Below, piece by piece: positions 36,831-50,100 of a stretch of 64,000 nt of DNA. Source of the DNA: Amblyomma americanum (lineage: Eukaryota; Arthropoda; Arachnida; Ixodida; Ixodidae); assembly GCF_052857255.1 (NCBI RefSeq), contig NC_135505.1:140466343-140530342 (forward strand). The letters are read 5' to 3'. A model generated the notes under the pieces. That model was not told where the DNA came from and did not search any database. It saw only the letters and a list, made by a program, of their open reading frames with translations. The position numbers and the translations under genes are program-made. The first letter of the stretch is position 1; every line of letters begins with the position of its first letter.

Positions 36831-38214
36831 GAGTAACTATCTTCACAATAAATGCAAAAGAATTTCTCTTGGTCAGTCAGAGCTCTAGCTACCCGATTCT
36901 GATCACAGCATGAGTTAATTTCAGGGAAAAATTGCAGCATGACAGGACAACTGAACTTTTTGATATTGCGAGCACGAAGGAACAATAAACTGGTCAAATT
37001 TTACTGGAGCAATCAGACCATTTCAGTTCGCGCAGCCATTTTACACACATGCACGCTTTTGTACTGGTATTGTGTGCACGGCAAATTGGCGCAAAAGATG
37101 GCAGTGAAGTAGACAATATTGTTTCATCTACTGCCTCTTACATGGTGCACTGGTTACAGAGAACGCCACTACAGCTGCTTGCACCAAATGGTTTAAGCAG
37201 CAAAGGCGGATAACATTTCACCAACAATTTATGGAGCAAAGAAGGCTTAAGACTGCCAGAGAGATGTCGGAACAAGTCTGAAATGGCATCACGGTAGACA
37301 GAGTCGAATGCACAATTTTATAATACTGGACAGCAAGTACCGCTGTTAACAAGTGGGCATATTAAGCCTACGACGTACCACTCACCTGCCGTGTCAAATT
37401 AATTTATAAACAGGCCTGTTAAAGACAACACAGTGCTTTTAGGATTACAACGTTTCATCACGAGTCAAAAGTTTTAATTTACACATTTACGTGCTGCTCG
37501 ACACTTTTATTTTTTGAACATTCTTCCCCAATTAAGTAGCCCCTGAAGTTGAAAGCCAGCTGGCAAGTTCTGCAGCACAAAACACCAACTCTGAATCTTT
37601 TACAGGGATAAACAAAATGGTGTACTAACTGTCAAGATGACTAAAAATTATAATAGAGAAATCAACTGGATTAGCAAATAAGCACTCGAGATTGTGAAAT
37701 CACTTTGTTTTCAATGAAGAACACGGTGCCAGAAACTGAATAAAATAATATTAGTATTATGAATTATAAAATGTCTGCATGGACATGTTGAAGGACATGC
37801 TGACATGCACACAATTTTGAACTATGTTATACTGTTTGCTGTGTATACTAACAACAAAAAGCATCCCAGTTGCAGTAGGAGGAGTGCTGAACTTACCTCA
37901 AACAATGAAACCACTGCTAGGTGCAACATGCTTGAAAAAAAACCTACAAACTGTACATTCGATATGTACACAATTCTTTATCATCTCAAGAGTGCTGAAC
38001 CACACAAGAAGCCCACAGCACAGCCGTCTGATGCAAAATAGCCAATCCACTACAAGTAAAAGGCTGTACAAAAAAACCAACCACCAGTAGACACGCCTGC
38101 GCAATGAGAGATTTAGTGACAGCTATTTACAATGATGAATGCCTTGTTCGTGGCGACGTCACTTTCTGTTTGCAAAGGTGCAAGTGAAAAAAAAAACGAA
38201 AATTAGTTTTGAGT
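36831..38214. other. No recognised feature
   Basis: AT-rich DNA with no clear repeat. A minus-strand donor-like GGCAG/GTGAGT at 37380-37387 has no open frame beside it and is not used. Confidence 0.35.
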
Positions 38215-38455
38215 AAAGGATACGGTGCAGGAGCTGTCTCCCAACTTGGTGGACACCCGAACTACACCGTAAGGGATGGTATAAAGGAAGAAGTGCCATA
38301 GTGGAGGGCTCCTGAATAATTTCAACCACGTGCACTGACATCACAGCACATGGGCGCTTTTGTGTTTTGCCTTCATTGGAACATGGCCACTGTGCAGGGG
38401 TTCGTACCCGGGAACTCTGGCTTAGTAGCTGGGTGCCCCAACCACTTAGCCCTGC
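38215..38455 (-). mobile_element. Diverged, nearly full-length Ruka-like SINE
   Basis: The minus-oriented order is complete: head remnant (CCAACCACTTAGCCCTGC; GGTTCGTACCCGGGAACTCT), body (GTGCACTGACATCACAGCAC; GGCTCCTGAATAATTTC) and 3' part (GGTGGACACCCGAACTACAC). Divergence marks it as older than the copies at 9.9, 15.8 and 23.8 kb. Confidence 0.75.
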
Positions 38456-40445
38456 AAATATTAGCGCCATTGAGCACAGAGGGTGTCACGCCCTTCTGCA
38501 CCTTATTGGTACTTAGTGTTACGCCAACATGACCACAGAATTACGAAGCGTGCCCTTGCTGTCGCAGTCAAATAAACCTGATCATGACCATAACAGAAAG
38601 CAAGGAATTGTCACACCAGATGTTCCAGGCCTCTCTCCGGCAGAACTAAGCCCCGCAAAAAATGAGCATGACCACAAGACTACTACACACACGCGCACAC
38701 ATACCTCACCACCACAGCACACGAAAGAATATGACCAACAATACAGTACAACCAGCTCTATTGAGCACATCATCAGAGAGAAAGAGAGCAAGTGCAGAGA
38801 AAAAAAAATAGTGCAGTGGCAGCGGCCGCGTGAACATGGTGCATCACATGTCGGACAAGAAACAATGCAACACGTCAGAAACAATGGAACACTTCGAAAC
38901 GGAGGCTGGCCCAGAGAGAAGCACACCAGCTGCCACGCCATGCGACAATTGAAACTCTCCTCACGCGTGTGTTGTGCGCAGCAACTTCAGAATGAAAAAC
39001 GCTCTGTGGCTGAACAGTCTTGCGCTGAAGCAAAGTGCTGTGGATTTAATGGGCATACTTCGATGCCCTAAGTCACCTTTAGAAGCAGTACCGATAGTGC
39101 AAGAAATGGGTTCTGCAGTTCCAGGTAAAGTATGAAGTACAATAAGACATCAATGAAACTTCAAACACAAACCACAAAAAAAAAGAACTGCATAAGAAAA
39201 CTAAAGAGTTGGACATAAATCTAAGTGTCAGTGCAGGTGCTGAAACACACTAGTTTTTTTCTAAATTTCATTTTGGCTGTCGTGAGCAAATAAGCTTTTT
39301 TCGGTTATGGCCGCCTTCGACCACTAAAGCTCTCACCAAACCCCACAAAAGGAACGTCGACCTGCATAAACTATACGCCTAAAAAATGAGAGCCATTCAA
39401 ATGTCCCAAGTCCCTTAAATGAACTAAAATTCATCCTGGCCTAGGATTTCAAATGGCGACCATTGCCAGACCATGCTACCATCTCAGAAGAGAACGAAAT
39501 GCATTGAGAGATAATTTCAAACAAAGGAAGAAGGCTAAGTGCAACAAAATTTTGGTACTGGAGATGGCCCAAACACCCTGTGTCCTTCTGCTGCTGAAGG
39601 GGATGGGATCCGGAATTTCAGTTTAGAAGCACAGGAAAAAGAAAAGCCTTTTCACATGGGTGAGTTGAATTTCTGTAAGACTCAATACAACTAACACTGC
39701 AGCGTGAACAGAAAAGATGAGCCCTGCTGGCGCACAACACTGCTATTTCTCGACAGCAGCTTAATGTACACTCAAGCACAAGCTGGTGACACACATCGGT
39801 CAGAAAGCAAAGATTAGTGCTTATGCAGGCATTGAGTCAAGCCCTCTTTCTGGCAGCAAAAACACTCTGGGAACCATTCGGTGACAAGAAGTGTGTAAAA
39901 TGTTTGTACATGTTAGCAGTTAAGCTACTTCAGCTGCCGAACCACCCGCCAGGCAAACGTGAGGCAGTGGATATATACTGAGCTCACAGTGTACTATGGG
40001 TCATATCAGAAAAAAGGCAGTCTGTATACATATACATATATGTATATAATATAGTTTTGACGCAACAGCTTAGCGACTCACCATACAAAGACGTGCATAC
40101 ATGTCCTTGTTGTACACACTGGTGGCAAGGGCACCAAAGTACGGGGGAACCTTACAATGACATCACGCAACGCCGCGGCGCAGTTGGTGGTACAAAAAAC
40201 AGCAGCAGCAGCAGTTGCGGTTTCCCGGCCTGGTCCTGAAGCACACCATTCTCATGCACCCCCCCAAAAGCCTGCATAGCGCCTGTTGAAGAAATCCTGA
40301 ATGTATGGCACTTCTTTGCTCGCTCCAGCTCACTAGAACATCTGAAGAATGAAAAAGAGCCTCAGCAACCACACGGCACCACAAATGCATGACACCCCAA
40401 ACATGTGGCACCCCAACTGCAAGTGGAACAATTTGCATGCACTGC
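38456..40445. other. No recognised gene
   Basis: A 180-codon frame with a true ATG (38529-39071, plus) is rich in His, Thr and Gln and has no domain, signal or splice evidence. A (CAG)4 run lies at about 40201. Confidence 0.35.
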
Positions 40446-40573
40446 ATAGTAACAACTTAACTTAATACAGGTTAGGAAGGCACAAAAAAGAATAAGCAGC
40501 ACTGATAGCCGCACGCTTGTCCATGTGGCTCGTCCTTTTTGTGTCTTCCTCACCTGTATTAAGTTGTTACTAC
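40446..40573. mobile_element. Fold-back element around AGTAACAACTTAATACAGG
   Basis: ATAGTAACAACTTAACTTAA...TTAGGAAGGCACAAAAAAG at the left is mirrored by CTTTTTGTGTCTTCCTCACC...TTAAGTTGTTACTA at the right, with a 40 bp spacer. It is a small MITE or a retroelement end. Confidence 0.55.
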
Positions 40574-40892
40574 GCAGCGCACACAAATTGATCCACTGGT
40601 CAAACCACTAGCCTGTAACCAAGCTGTATCTGAACTGCACGATACCTTAACAGAATGGCACCCCAAACACGTGGTACTTCAACACAGCTGCATTGGCAAG
40701 GGGAAGGCAGTGCAATGCCATCACCCTTTGCCCTAACAATGTCGTGCCATCACATTCTTTAGGCTTCCATGCGTGGCCACATTCATGTGTACCTTTTAAT
40801 GCTGGTCAGTGGCATTAATCCTGAGAACCAAATCAGGATGTGTTCTTTTGGTAGCAGGCAATGCTGATGGCCAGTAGAAGACATCAAAGCGT

Positions 40893-41127
40893 ATGTTGGT
40901 TTGGTTTATGGGGTTCAACGTCCCAAAGTGACTCAGCCTATGAGAGACGGCGTAGTGAAGGACTCCGGAAATTTCGACCACGTGGGGTTAACGTGCACTG
41001 ACATCGCACAGTACATGGGCCCCTAGAATTTCACCTCCATCAAAATTCGACCGCCGCAGCTGGGATCGAACCTGCGTCTTTCGGGTCAGCAGCCGAGCAC
41101 CATAACCACTCAGCCACCGCTGCGGCT
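40893..41127 (-). mobile_element. tRNA-derived SINE, type with TTTGGGACGTTGAACCCC 3' end
   Basis: Minus-oriented: head GCCGCAGCGGTGGCTGAGTGG with a B-box-like GGTTCGATCCCAGC, body AATTTCGAC/CACGTGGGGTTAAC, and a 3' end TGGGACGTTGAACCCCATAA. It is the same subfamily as 57849-58088 and distinct from the Ruka-like copies at the 3' end. Confidence 0.8.
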
Positions 41128-43763
41128 TAAAAACGTATGTTGCAATTTAATGGTAAAGTGAACTTCAAAGTGTTGCAACAGGACATGACACCTCAGTGCT
41201 TTGGTACTGCTTCACTGCGCGCTACTGCTGCTGCTGTTGTCCGTTACATCTGTGAGGCCCTCTAGACAAGTGGGGCCGATTGAGCACAGCTCAAAGAACA
41301 GACCGTGCAGAACCAACACACACTTTACAGCAGACAGCTGTGTAAGGCAGAGTAGTTAAAGCCATCAATGGTGGATCAGTTCTTCCTCAATAACTTGTCT
41401 GGTGACCAAATGCAAAACTGGAAACTAGTGCAGTGCCACAATGTGCAGTAATGAACAACACTCATTGAATTGAACCAATACAGTAAGCAATCCATAGAAT
41501 GGGAACTACTCTTCCAGTTTTTGCATACAAAAAGAAACAGAAGGCTTCTGCTGACCTCGTAGATCTTTCTTTGTTTATGCGACATAAGCACGCGTAATGT
41601 TATTTACCACATCTACTGTCTACCCTCCTAAAATAATGCCCTTGAGGTGACATAATATACAGTAATTAGATAAATCATAAATAGAACATAACAAATGGAA
41701 AAACATGTACTTTAGAAGAAATGTTGAGAAGACATACTTTATACGCACAAATAAATAAAAGGAAGCATTTTTCACTCTAACACAAGCAAATTCATAATTC
41801 TGCATTTGTGTTTAGAGGCAGAGGCTCAAATATCACAAAGTGTTCAGCAGTATTCAGTTTTTGGCACACAACTTTGTAAGTCATAAGGTGTAAAAAAAAG
41901 AGGCAGGCAGTGGCACTAATACACTCCTTGTGATAGAACCGAATTATCTTTTTCCAAGCTAGTTATCCATCTCAATGATCTGCCAGCACCCTAATAGATA
42001 AAATCCCTTTCATACTCAATAAATAATAACTTCCGCAACAGACCACACTGAGAGATAACCCAGGTGGCACTCCATTAATGCACCCACAACAAAGAAACTG
42101 GCAGATGTGCAAAAACAAAGTTTAATAATACATGTGTCTTCTGAAATGACAATAGAAAACCTTCAAAAATGACAAAAGAAAACCACTTGTCAGAAATTCT
42201 ATGTAACAGCTTGCCAATGGAATTTTTCATCGTTCTTTTCAAGAAGACACTGACTTCACTGAAATTTCTAACTGGACTAATTGGTTCATACTTTTTATAT
42301 TTCGAGATCATGAAAAACAAGACCCACATACGACAAGATGGCTGCTGACTACCAGCGTTTTCCTTCAGTCAATCTGCAGCCAAAGCCATTGCCTCTTGGA
42401 CAAAAGTGATCTGCCAAACTGAAAGAAAAAAACATTAGAAAGGTACAAGGAGCAAAGTACTAGAAATATTTAAGGCTCCGCCAATTGTCTCTAGACTACG
42501 ACACTTTGGCCACATGTGGAGAGATTAATAAAATGACAAACATGCAGCCTTGCCATAGAGAGGCAGAAGACAGAGAGAAAAAAGTGGTAGAGGAAAGGCA
42601 TAAAGAGGCGGGTGTTATAGCAAGCATCTTGAAGTCAATCTTAGTACAGCAGTGTCAACAGAGAAAGCAAAAAAAAAAGAAGCATCAACTCGTAAAAGAA
42701 ACTGTAGAAGGATAAAAACCTATAACAAAGAACCTATGTAAACAATCAAAAACAAATCTTAGCAAAACAGCGTCAAATATCACAGAAAAAGCAGAGATAA
42801 ATGTGGAGAGAATGAGCAAACCAAGCAAAGGAAGAAAAATCTAGTAAAGAAAAAAAAATCAGCCTAAGCATGTTCGTCACTTTTATGAAGACCTTTTCCT
42901 CTGTCTTTTGCTCTATACTGCTGCAAACAAGGGCTCACTTGACTGTGTAAGAAGCAGAGGTTTTCAGCACTTGCCTTCTCACAGATCAGCAATTTGCAGT
43001 GTTTCAAGCCCCAAATGCCAACTCTACATTAGCAGCATCTTTAAACTATGCCCGGCTTTGTTCTTTTTATTTTGTTGATCATATAATTTACTTTGCACAA
43101 TAAACTCTCTACAGCCAAAGCTCTTACAAACAGCTTGCAAGGAAGTTACTATCAATCATTAGGACACCTTTCTTAATGAATGCCCATATTGCCACACTGA
43201 GTGAATGCAATACTGCAGAATCAGAAGCACTTCACGAAACGCAAAAAAAAAAACTCAATAAAAATTCAGATTTAAAGATGGCACATTCTGCAGTTAGCAT
43301 AACTGTTGGCTCAATGCCAACATTTAATCCAGTGCCCCTTACCAGAACTGTAATTTCCAATAACAACAGCCACCAAAAATGCAATGACAGATGCCATGAT
43401 CTCCCGACATGCAACTCTGGAGCATCCTCATGATGTAACTACATTGATGATGTTTGTACCAGAGAAAACAAGTCTTCAAGAACTTCCTGCCTGCTTTCGA
43501 GCCATTCTGCTCATATCAGTGAGAGCTAAGCATTACTTCCCGGCAGTCCAAACGCTTCTGGCTATCTCACGACACTTACAGACGCAAATCCTCTCCTGAA
43601 GCCTCTTCAAATTTTTCTCTTCCTCTTTTTCAAAACGCCCACCATCAAAACTTACTGCACGCTCTTGAATTCCAATCTCGCCCCCATCAGGAACGTTACC
43701 AGAAGAACCGTCATTCCTGTCAGTCGAGTCAAAGCAAAAGTGTCCAAGAAGGAGCCACCATGC
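41128..43763. other. No recognised feature downstream of LTO1
   Basis: AT-rich sequence that includes the likely LTO1 3' UTR on the minus strand (to about 43070). Plus-strand frames of 60-85 codons carry no motif. Confidence 0.35.
43065..43075 (-). terminator. Candidate LTO1 poly(A) signal
   Basis: The plus strand reads ctttttattttg, so the minus strand has AATAAA about 950 bases after the LTO1 stop. It is a single hexamer chosen by position only; other AATAAA copies occur further downstream. Confidence 0.25.
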
Positions 43764-44021
43764 TCAGAGTACACAGCACGGCTGTGTTGAACTCGTCGAA
43801 GCCGGCGCTGAGAACCGACGCCGCTGAGGTCTCACGGGATGTGGCGTCACTCTTTGAGCATTGGGGGGCGACGGCGATGTGACAACAACAGCGGCAGTGG
43901 TGGTGGCAGGTGCGGACTCTGTTGGCGGCGACGGCGATGACGTCACTGGTGGGACCTCCTCAGTTTCGGGGCTGTCGCTACCCGCACCGTCCTCTGCGGG
44001 AGCCTCCCCGGAGGTCAAAGG
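43764..44021 (-). other. GC-rich open frame directly after the LTO1 double stop, ending CCVL
   Basis: After TGATGA, the LTO1 reading frame stays open for 85 codons, rich in Ser, Pro, Thr and Ala, with an RRRFSAPAS stretch near the end and the final residues CCVL, which resemble a CaaX prenylation box. There is no ATG at the start. It could be the 3' UTR of LTO1 (the simplest reading), a stop-readthrough extension, or an alternative last exon spliced at an AG near 44004. I do not recognise the protein. The base composition is much more GC-rich than the surrounding DNA. Confidence 0.25.
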
Positions 44022-44024
44022 TCA

Positions 44025-44114
44025 TCAGAAGGACATCTCGGGTCGTGGTGACGACGGCTCCCCTTCCGGGTGAAGTTCAGACTCTTGCGTGTTGATGTTC
44101 AATATCGACACAAC
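44025..44114 (-). CDS. LTO1: LTO1 exon 5 with stop codon
   Basis: The acceptor GATATGCAG is followed by 29 codons starting VVSILNINTQESELHPEGE and ending ...PEMSF, then TGA TGA. Human LTO1 has FCSLLNVQPDF...GLSF at the same place. The start SILN/SLLN and the terminal SF are conserved. Two stops in tandem (TGATGA) end the frame. A further open frame in the same register follows and is listed separately. Confidence 0.9.
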   Translation of the reverse strand, partial: VVSILNINTQESELHPEGEPSSPRPEMSF

Positions 44115-47100
44115 CTGCATATCAGGGAGGACGACAAAGACGGTCATATGGTGAAAGGCATGTCATGTGGAAGTGATTGCACGAAACACAAGACTTCAAA
44201 CACCTCACAGTGCACAGGCTGAGAGACTGCACTCAGGGGAGAATTCTCAACTTAGGGTTTGGCTGGTTCCAGCTGGGATCGGGTGGCACAGGCTGAAAAT
44301 CTACTGCTGCCAACGAGATACTTCTAAATGAACCTGGACATTGTGCCTATGTAAAAGCACTAGAACAAGAAAACCCACTCAGTACTGCGCAATTCCACTA
44401 GGAACCAGATGGAGCCAAACTGCACTACATCTTTTTGCAACTGTGACCAGCCTTATCAGCTTTTTCAGCCTATGGTTCGATTTATGCCTCAGCTTGCCTG
44501 GTGTGAGATACAGTATTTTCAGCTCGGACCAATGCTGCTCCCAGTAAATGTAACAAGAACCCTTAGCAGGACTAATTGGAATGCTAAATCATTCGAACTG
44601 GGGCTATCACATACACTTTAATATTCTCACACTGGCTACTAAAGCCTAAAAAGTGCATTTTCAAAGAGACTTTTGCAGTCAATGTGTTCATCTGTAGGTA
44701 CCATTCGCTATAAAACTGGCTACACACTGACGAACAAAAGCACCACTGATTTTGACAAACAGATATGCTAGAATATCATGTTCGAGATATCTCATACAAT
44801 GGGACCTACAGGCTGCAAACTGGCAATTCTAACCGAGCCTAGGGCCAGTTCCTCATAAGACCCATTCTGACCAGACCAGTTCAACAGGAGCTGTTATCCC
44901 TGGTGCCCATTCCAACTACAGCTAACTAATCTGAAACCCATACAGAGTGAAACCAGTTCAACTGGTGGCAATTACAAGCATAGCCCACTCAAATGAAACA
45001 ACTGAGAAGGGTACGAGCCAGTTCAACTGGGATTAGTTTGACATTTTCATTAGGATTATGTGCTTTTTCTTTTAGCTAATGCAAACAGTTCCATGCGCTC
45101 CATTTGGAACCGTTCAGCCATAGAATATGACACCAAAAAGAGTTCTGAATAGTACTTTTACTACGAAAAGTTTTACACACTATTTAATAATCCCAGAATT
45201 GTATAAAATCCTTCCCCCTCATTCAAGATTGGCTACTGCCGCTCCAACTCTGCAACAAAATTTCACTCTTCCTCACCTGCTTGAACTTAGCTCGGATCTT
45301 GTGTAGCTTCTCAAACATGTCCTCATCTGCTATGTTGACCTGGGGAAAGTTCTTCGTCATCTCAAGAAGTGCCTTTAAGGCCACCATTTTTCTGAAAGCA
45401 GTGCAAAGACAAATTAGACACTCTCAAGCCTGAACCAAGGTCATTTTGTATGAATGCTACAGGTCACTCAAAAGCAACCCCCAGGGGTGCTTATGAGCAC
45501 ACCGGGCAGCCCAAGAGAATGCACCACACACCTCTGCTTTGCAATCTCTTCACGTTCCAACACTGTGATCCACGCATGAACGAACCCTTGATAAAACCCC
45601 AGCTGAAACAATGCACAGGAATGCACAAGAGGTTAAGAGAATGCAGTCTGATGGTTATCACTTGATAAAACGAAAACAGTGTGGAAACGCATACACTAAC
45701 AAGTGCCTGAATTTCAGGGAAGTGTTCTTTTTTTTTTTTTTCTGACACTGCAATAAACACCTCAATTCAGCACAAGACACCCAGGTAATAAGGTGGCTGT
45801 TTATATGAACTGCATGCACCCGAGACTTGACTACTATTTTTGCAATGCAAGAAGCCAAAGTAATGCTCCTAGCCCATACTTTCAGGAAGAGTAAGAAATG
45901 AGTGCATTATGAAGCAACCACTTAAGATCAGGTGCTAGAGGTGCACTTTTCAATTGCCTTAAGCAAAACAGAGGCCAATACAAAGGCACAAGGATGTCAG
46001 TTTTGATGGCTACGCCAGGCAACACTTACTAAGAAGACTTTTTACTCTTTGGCTATTCATCCTCACAATCATCATCATCAGCCTATATATACTGCAGGAC
46101 AACAACCTCTCTCATACCCCTCCACTTAGCCCTGTCCTCTGGATTCTTGCAAAGCCTAAATTAGTGCTCAGAATGTGCATTAAAATGACCTTTAAGTGTG
46201 ATATTGGTAAAATTTTTCATTATTTCAAGCTTTACTTCCTTGCCAAGCTTTAATTCTCCAGCATTAACTCATTAGGTTGGGCAGTAAAAATTGGGCTAGT
46301 TGGTAAGTCACGATTTGGAGGGTGGCTTAGCGTGTGAGAAACAAGGATATGAGGTGCTTCCTGTTTTTTCAATGCTCCGTTGATCATTTTTTAGCCCCCA
46401 GATTATCTTAGTTCAGTTTACCTTGACATCTAGCCGCCTCCTCAAATCAGTGGATAGCTGGGCATGAACATTTGGTCCATCGTGCACGTCATTTCACTTT
46501 CAATTCTTTCAGTTGCAAGTTAGAGCTCATCCTGTGTCCCTCTCCTGTCCTTGTTTCTTTCATGCTCAGCCCCCTCCAAATCACTAGGTTGGCACCCGGG
46601 AAAAAAAAATATGCAAAACCTGTCCAACGAAATCCACCAAGAGACGAACCTCGGTGGCAATCTGTGCGCCCCTCTGCAATCCGAGCTGATAGCCGTCTCT
46701 CCATCCAACTTCTTCTCCGAGGCTGAAACCACGAGTAAAGCCCATCTGCCGATATCTGCGCCGAAAACAAGTGTGGTGAGCTACGGGTCTGACAGTTAAA
46801 AAGACTTTCAAAAACGAGCAGCACCCGACTGACAAACCGCGCTAAAACTTCACTCTTCTCGACTATGTATTAACTTCCTGTATTCTATGAATGCCTTACT
46901 TTAAAGTTGGACAAACACGTAAGAAACAAAATGGCAACACAGGCTCTATTGTTCTAATTGCTAGCACATTCATTCAAGATTGAAGTGAACATGTTGTGCG
47001 GTGCCTATGACACAGAGTGACATATAGGCTTTCTGTCTCGATACCTTCACAGAGCAACCAAGGCATTCCTTCCACTCCGCGACAAGAAATCAAGAGACGA

Positions 47101-50100
47101 GAGTCAGCTCACATGTTTGCTCAAACGTAATTACAATAAACTCTTATTAATTCGGACTCGCTTCATCCGAACTATCAGTTTCTTCAAATTGATGCTTTAG
47201 CCCCAACAACATCAAGTGTATCAAAAAGGCTCTTTTTAACTTGAACTCTCCTTAATTTGAACAAGGTTTCAGTTTCCTTCGAGTTCGAATTATCGAGGAC
47301 TGACAGCATAATACTACAGGCTTGAATGTTTCATCGGCATTAACCACTTCAAAAAAAAAAAAACATTCCGGAAACATGACACTGGTCATTCAACCTGCCT
47401 TCAGCATGCAAAAAAAAACATAAAAAGGAATGTCACGTGTGCGCAGCAACTTCACTTAAGATTGGCCCAATTAATCTGAGTTCAAGGCTGCTTTTTCTGT
47501 GACTGCCACAACTAACTTGTATTCCAATGCTATGAAATCGTATGTAGTTACTTCCACGTGACTGCTGCAGGCATGTGCAATAAGCTGGAATGCAAAGCGA
47601 AGACACATATGCCGTACTTCTCAATTTTACAGCGAGATATTCCTTTACAACTGGTTTATGAATATGTACTTCAGTAGACTCTTTACCCAGAAACATGAAT
47701 CAGGCTAGTTGTACATTGCAGCTGAAAGCAGACAGAAAAAATATTTTGTTTCGTTGACCAGAGTTGTTCATGTTTCATTCTGGCCTGACTGCACATTACA
47801 CAGCATACCGAGGGTCACACTGCAGCATCAGTGTGATTAACCTCACCTGTTACAGTACACAATATTAATCATTCTAATAACAAGTCCCACACAAATGTCT
47901 TGTGCTTTTGGCGTAACACCTCAAAAGGTAGCCTGCAGACACACACAAAAAGTTTAGCACCGCGTCATTTAGCTACCTTGTTGTCTTGCCCTCTCTGCAA
48001 GGTCAATAATTCATCGTCGAAAACGGACATGCCAACTTAAGCACCTTGAATGCTTGCCAAAGGCAGAAGCAAACATTCCGCCCCCTGTAGCTCAACAGAG
48101 CGAAACTTGACTTTAAAAGGCCAGCTGGTCTTTCGAGCTTACCTTAGCAAGTGCCCAGAAATGTGAAAGCTTTGCAACACTAGCACTTTGTGCATTGACT
48201 TGCATCAGCGTAGTGATACGATGCTGCTGACGACTAAAAAGCCAAGTACATTCTTGCCCCGTCAAATTTGCTTTTCTTTCCAATCTGAAGCCCTTTCAAA
48301 TTCAAATCAGATAGAAGGAGCGACAGAGACACGAAAGAGGATATTAGGAACATTCCGGCTACTCAGAGAAGCAACAGCAAAGAAATAAAAACCACCTCTC
48401 AGGTGGGATACAAGCTGGCCTGCTGTAGTGTGCTTTGCAGTAGCTCCCCTCCTACGTACTCGAATACGGCCTAAAAGAGCTCAGGGATGGTATAATGTAT
48501 GATTACCCAGCCGATTCCACGCTATTTTTGAATTTCCTGCTCCTCACCATTGGCTAAGTGATGCTCTGCATTCGCTCTCAGTTATAGGCTGAAGCCTAGG
48601 GCATGGCTTCACTCAGCCAATGGCGAAGGGGAGGAAACAAAAAATTGAATCAATTCAGGAAGAGAACAATATATTACACCACCAACCCAGAACATTACGA
48701 CAACGTAATATAGAATCTTTATGATGGGCTGCACACATTTCCGAGAATGACGAATTGACATAATGCACTGACTGAATGCACAAGCGTGTCTATCGCTTAA
48801 CATTCACTTTATAAGAATCAAACTGTTTTACTACATTACCTGCACCCGTCTCCACTGCACTGCCTCAGCAGTATGTAAAAATAAATAAATGGGGTGCTGT
48901 GTGCAAGTACAACGCAATGCATGTTCAGTTGTTGCAAGTCTGCTTGAAACTGTGAAGGACAGTTAACGCTTTATCCAGGCACTTACAAAAGACAAAGGGC
49001 CATGTATTCTAACAATGCAGTGTGAGCCGCAGAAAGGTAGGTAGGCAAGGGTTGTTGGCCCGGCCTACTTACGAGACCCCCTAAGAATAACACACCTGGA
49101 AGGCTTTATGGTTCAAAAGAGGGGTAGTAGCATCTCACAAAGAAAAGGTACTGCAATAATCAATACTGCCATACCTCAATAATCACAGTGAGATGTTGCT
49201 GCCTGAACGTTCAACACAGCATAGTGGAAACGGTGACATGTCACGGGGATCTCTTAACATGACAGCCAGTGCACTTTACAATGAATGTTAAGCTCCTTCA
49301 TCATATGCCATTTTGCACTTTGCCTCATTTGAAATAAGACCATTTTTAGCAAGGCATCTAACTCGAAGCCAGATTAGTTCAGACCATCAAACCAGACATA
49401 CCCTGCCTCATAATGGTTAATCCATTCACTGGTGGAAAGACCACTGCAACATGCCACCATATGTGATGGCGGTATTAGCAATCCAGTAAGTATAGTCATC
49501 TAAGTAGAAGCGTGGCCTAGTTGGTAACTTATCATTACCAGCGCCAGGTGGGTGCCGCTCTCGCAGAACAAAGGCCTCTAATGACCCTCACCTTGCACAG
49601 ATTGTGGCCACCCTATGCCCCCAGTTTGTATTCAATTAATGCAGTGGATTCTTTACTGCTGGAAATGTGTTTCCCTTCCCCAGTTGTCCATTCTGTCCCT
49701 AAATTAACCCCCATCAATCTGTCCAATCAACATGTGATGTGTCCTGCGAAGTCTATTTTCATCTCCTAAACTTCATCCAAATTATCAACTCCCATACTTT
49801 CTCTCTTCTGCACTTCTCACAATCTGCCTTTTAGAGTTATGCCTACAAATGATATTTTTACCACAATACTAGTTGTTAATGACAGGCTCCAGCCCCCCTG
49901 CCTGAGATCGCTGTCCACATTAAACGAAATCATCAAAAACACAGGTCACATAGATTGGGTAATAAAAAGAAATAAAAACAAAGCACCCAACCCATACTAC
50001 CAGTTGGCACCAAACCCATGTCATATGTGACCTATAAGTTATATGGCCCACTGTTAATGGCCCATAACCCATTGGTCACGAGTTCTGGCCTACATTCGGC

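Noticed and set aside
37380..37420. Minus-strand exon between TTTAACAG and GTGAGT
   Set aside because: All three frames are closed within about 30 bp, and there is no neighbouring exon.
38529..39071. 180-codon plus-strand frame with true ATG
   Set aside because: No recognisable domain, biased His/Thr/Gln content, no splice or promoter support, and the antisense frame is equally open.
48140..48226. Possible minus-strand exon ending AAG/GTAAGC (…AKLSHFWALAK)
   Set aside because: Good donor, but it would enter and leave in phase 0, which does not fit LTO1 intron 1, and no partner exon or homology was found.
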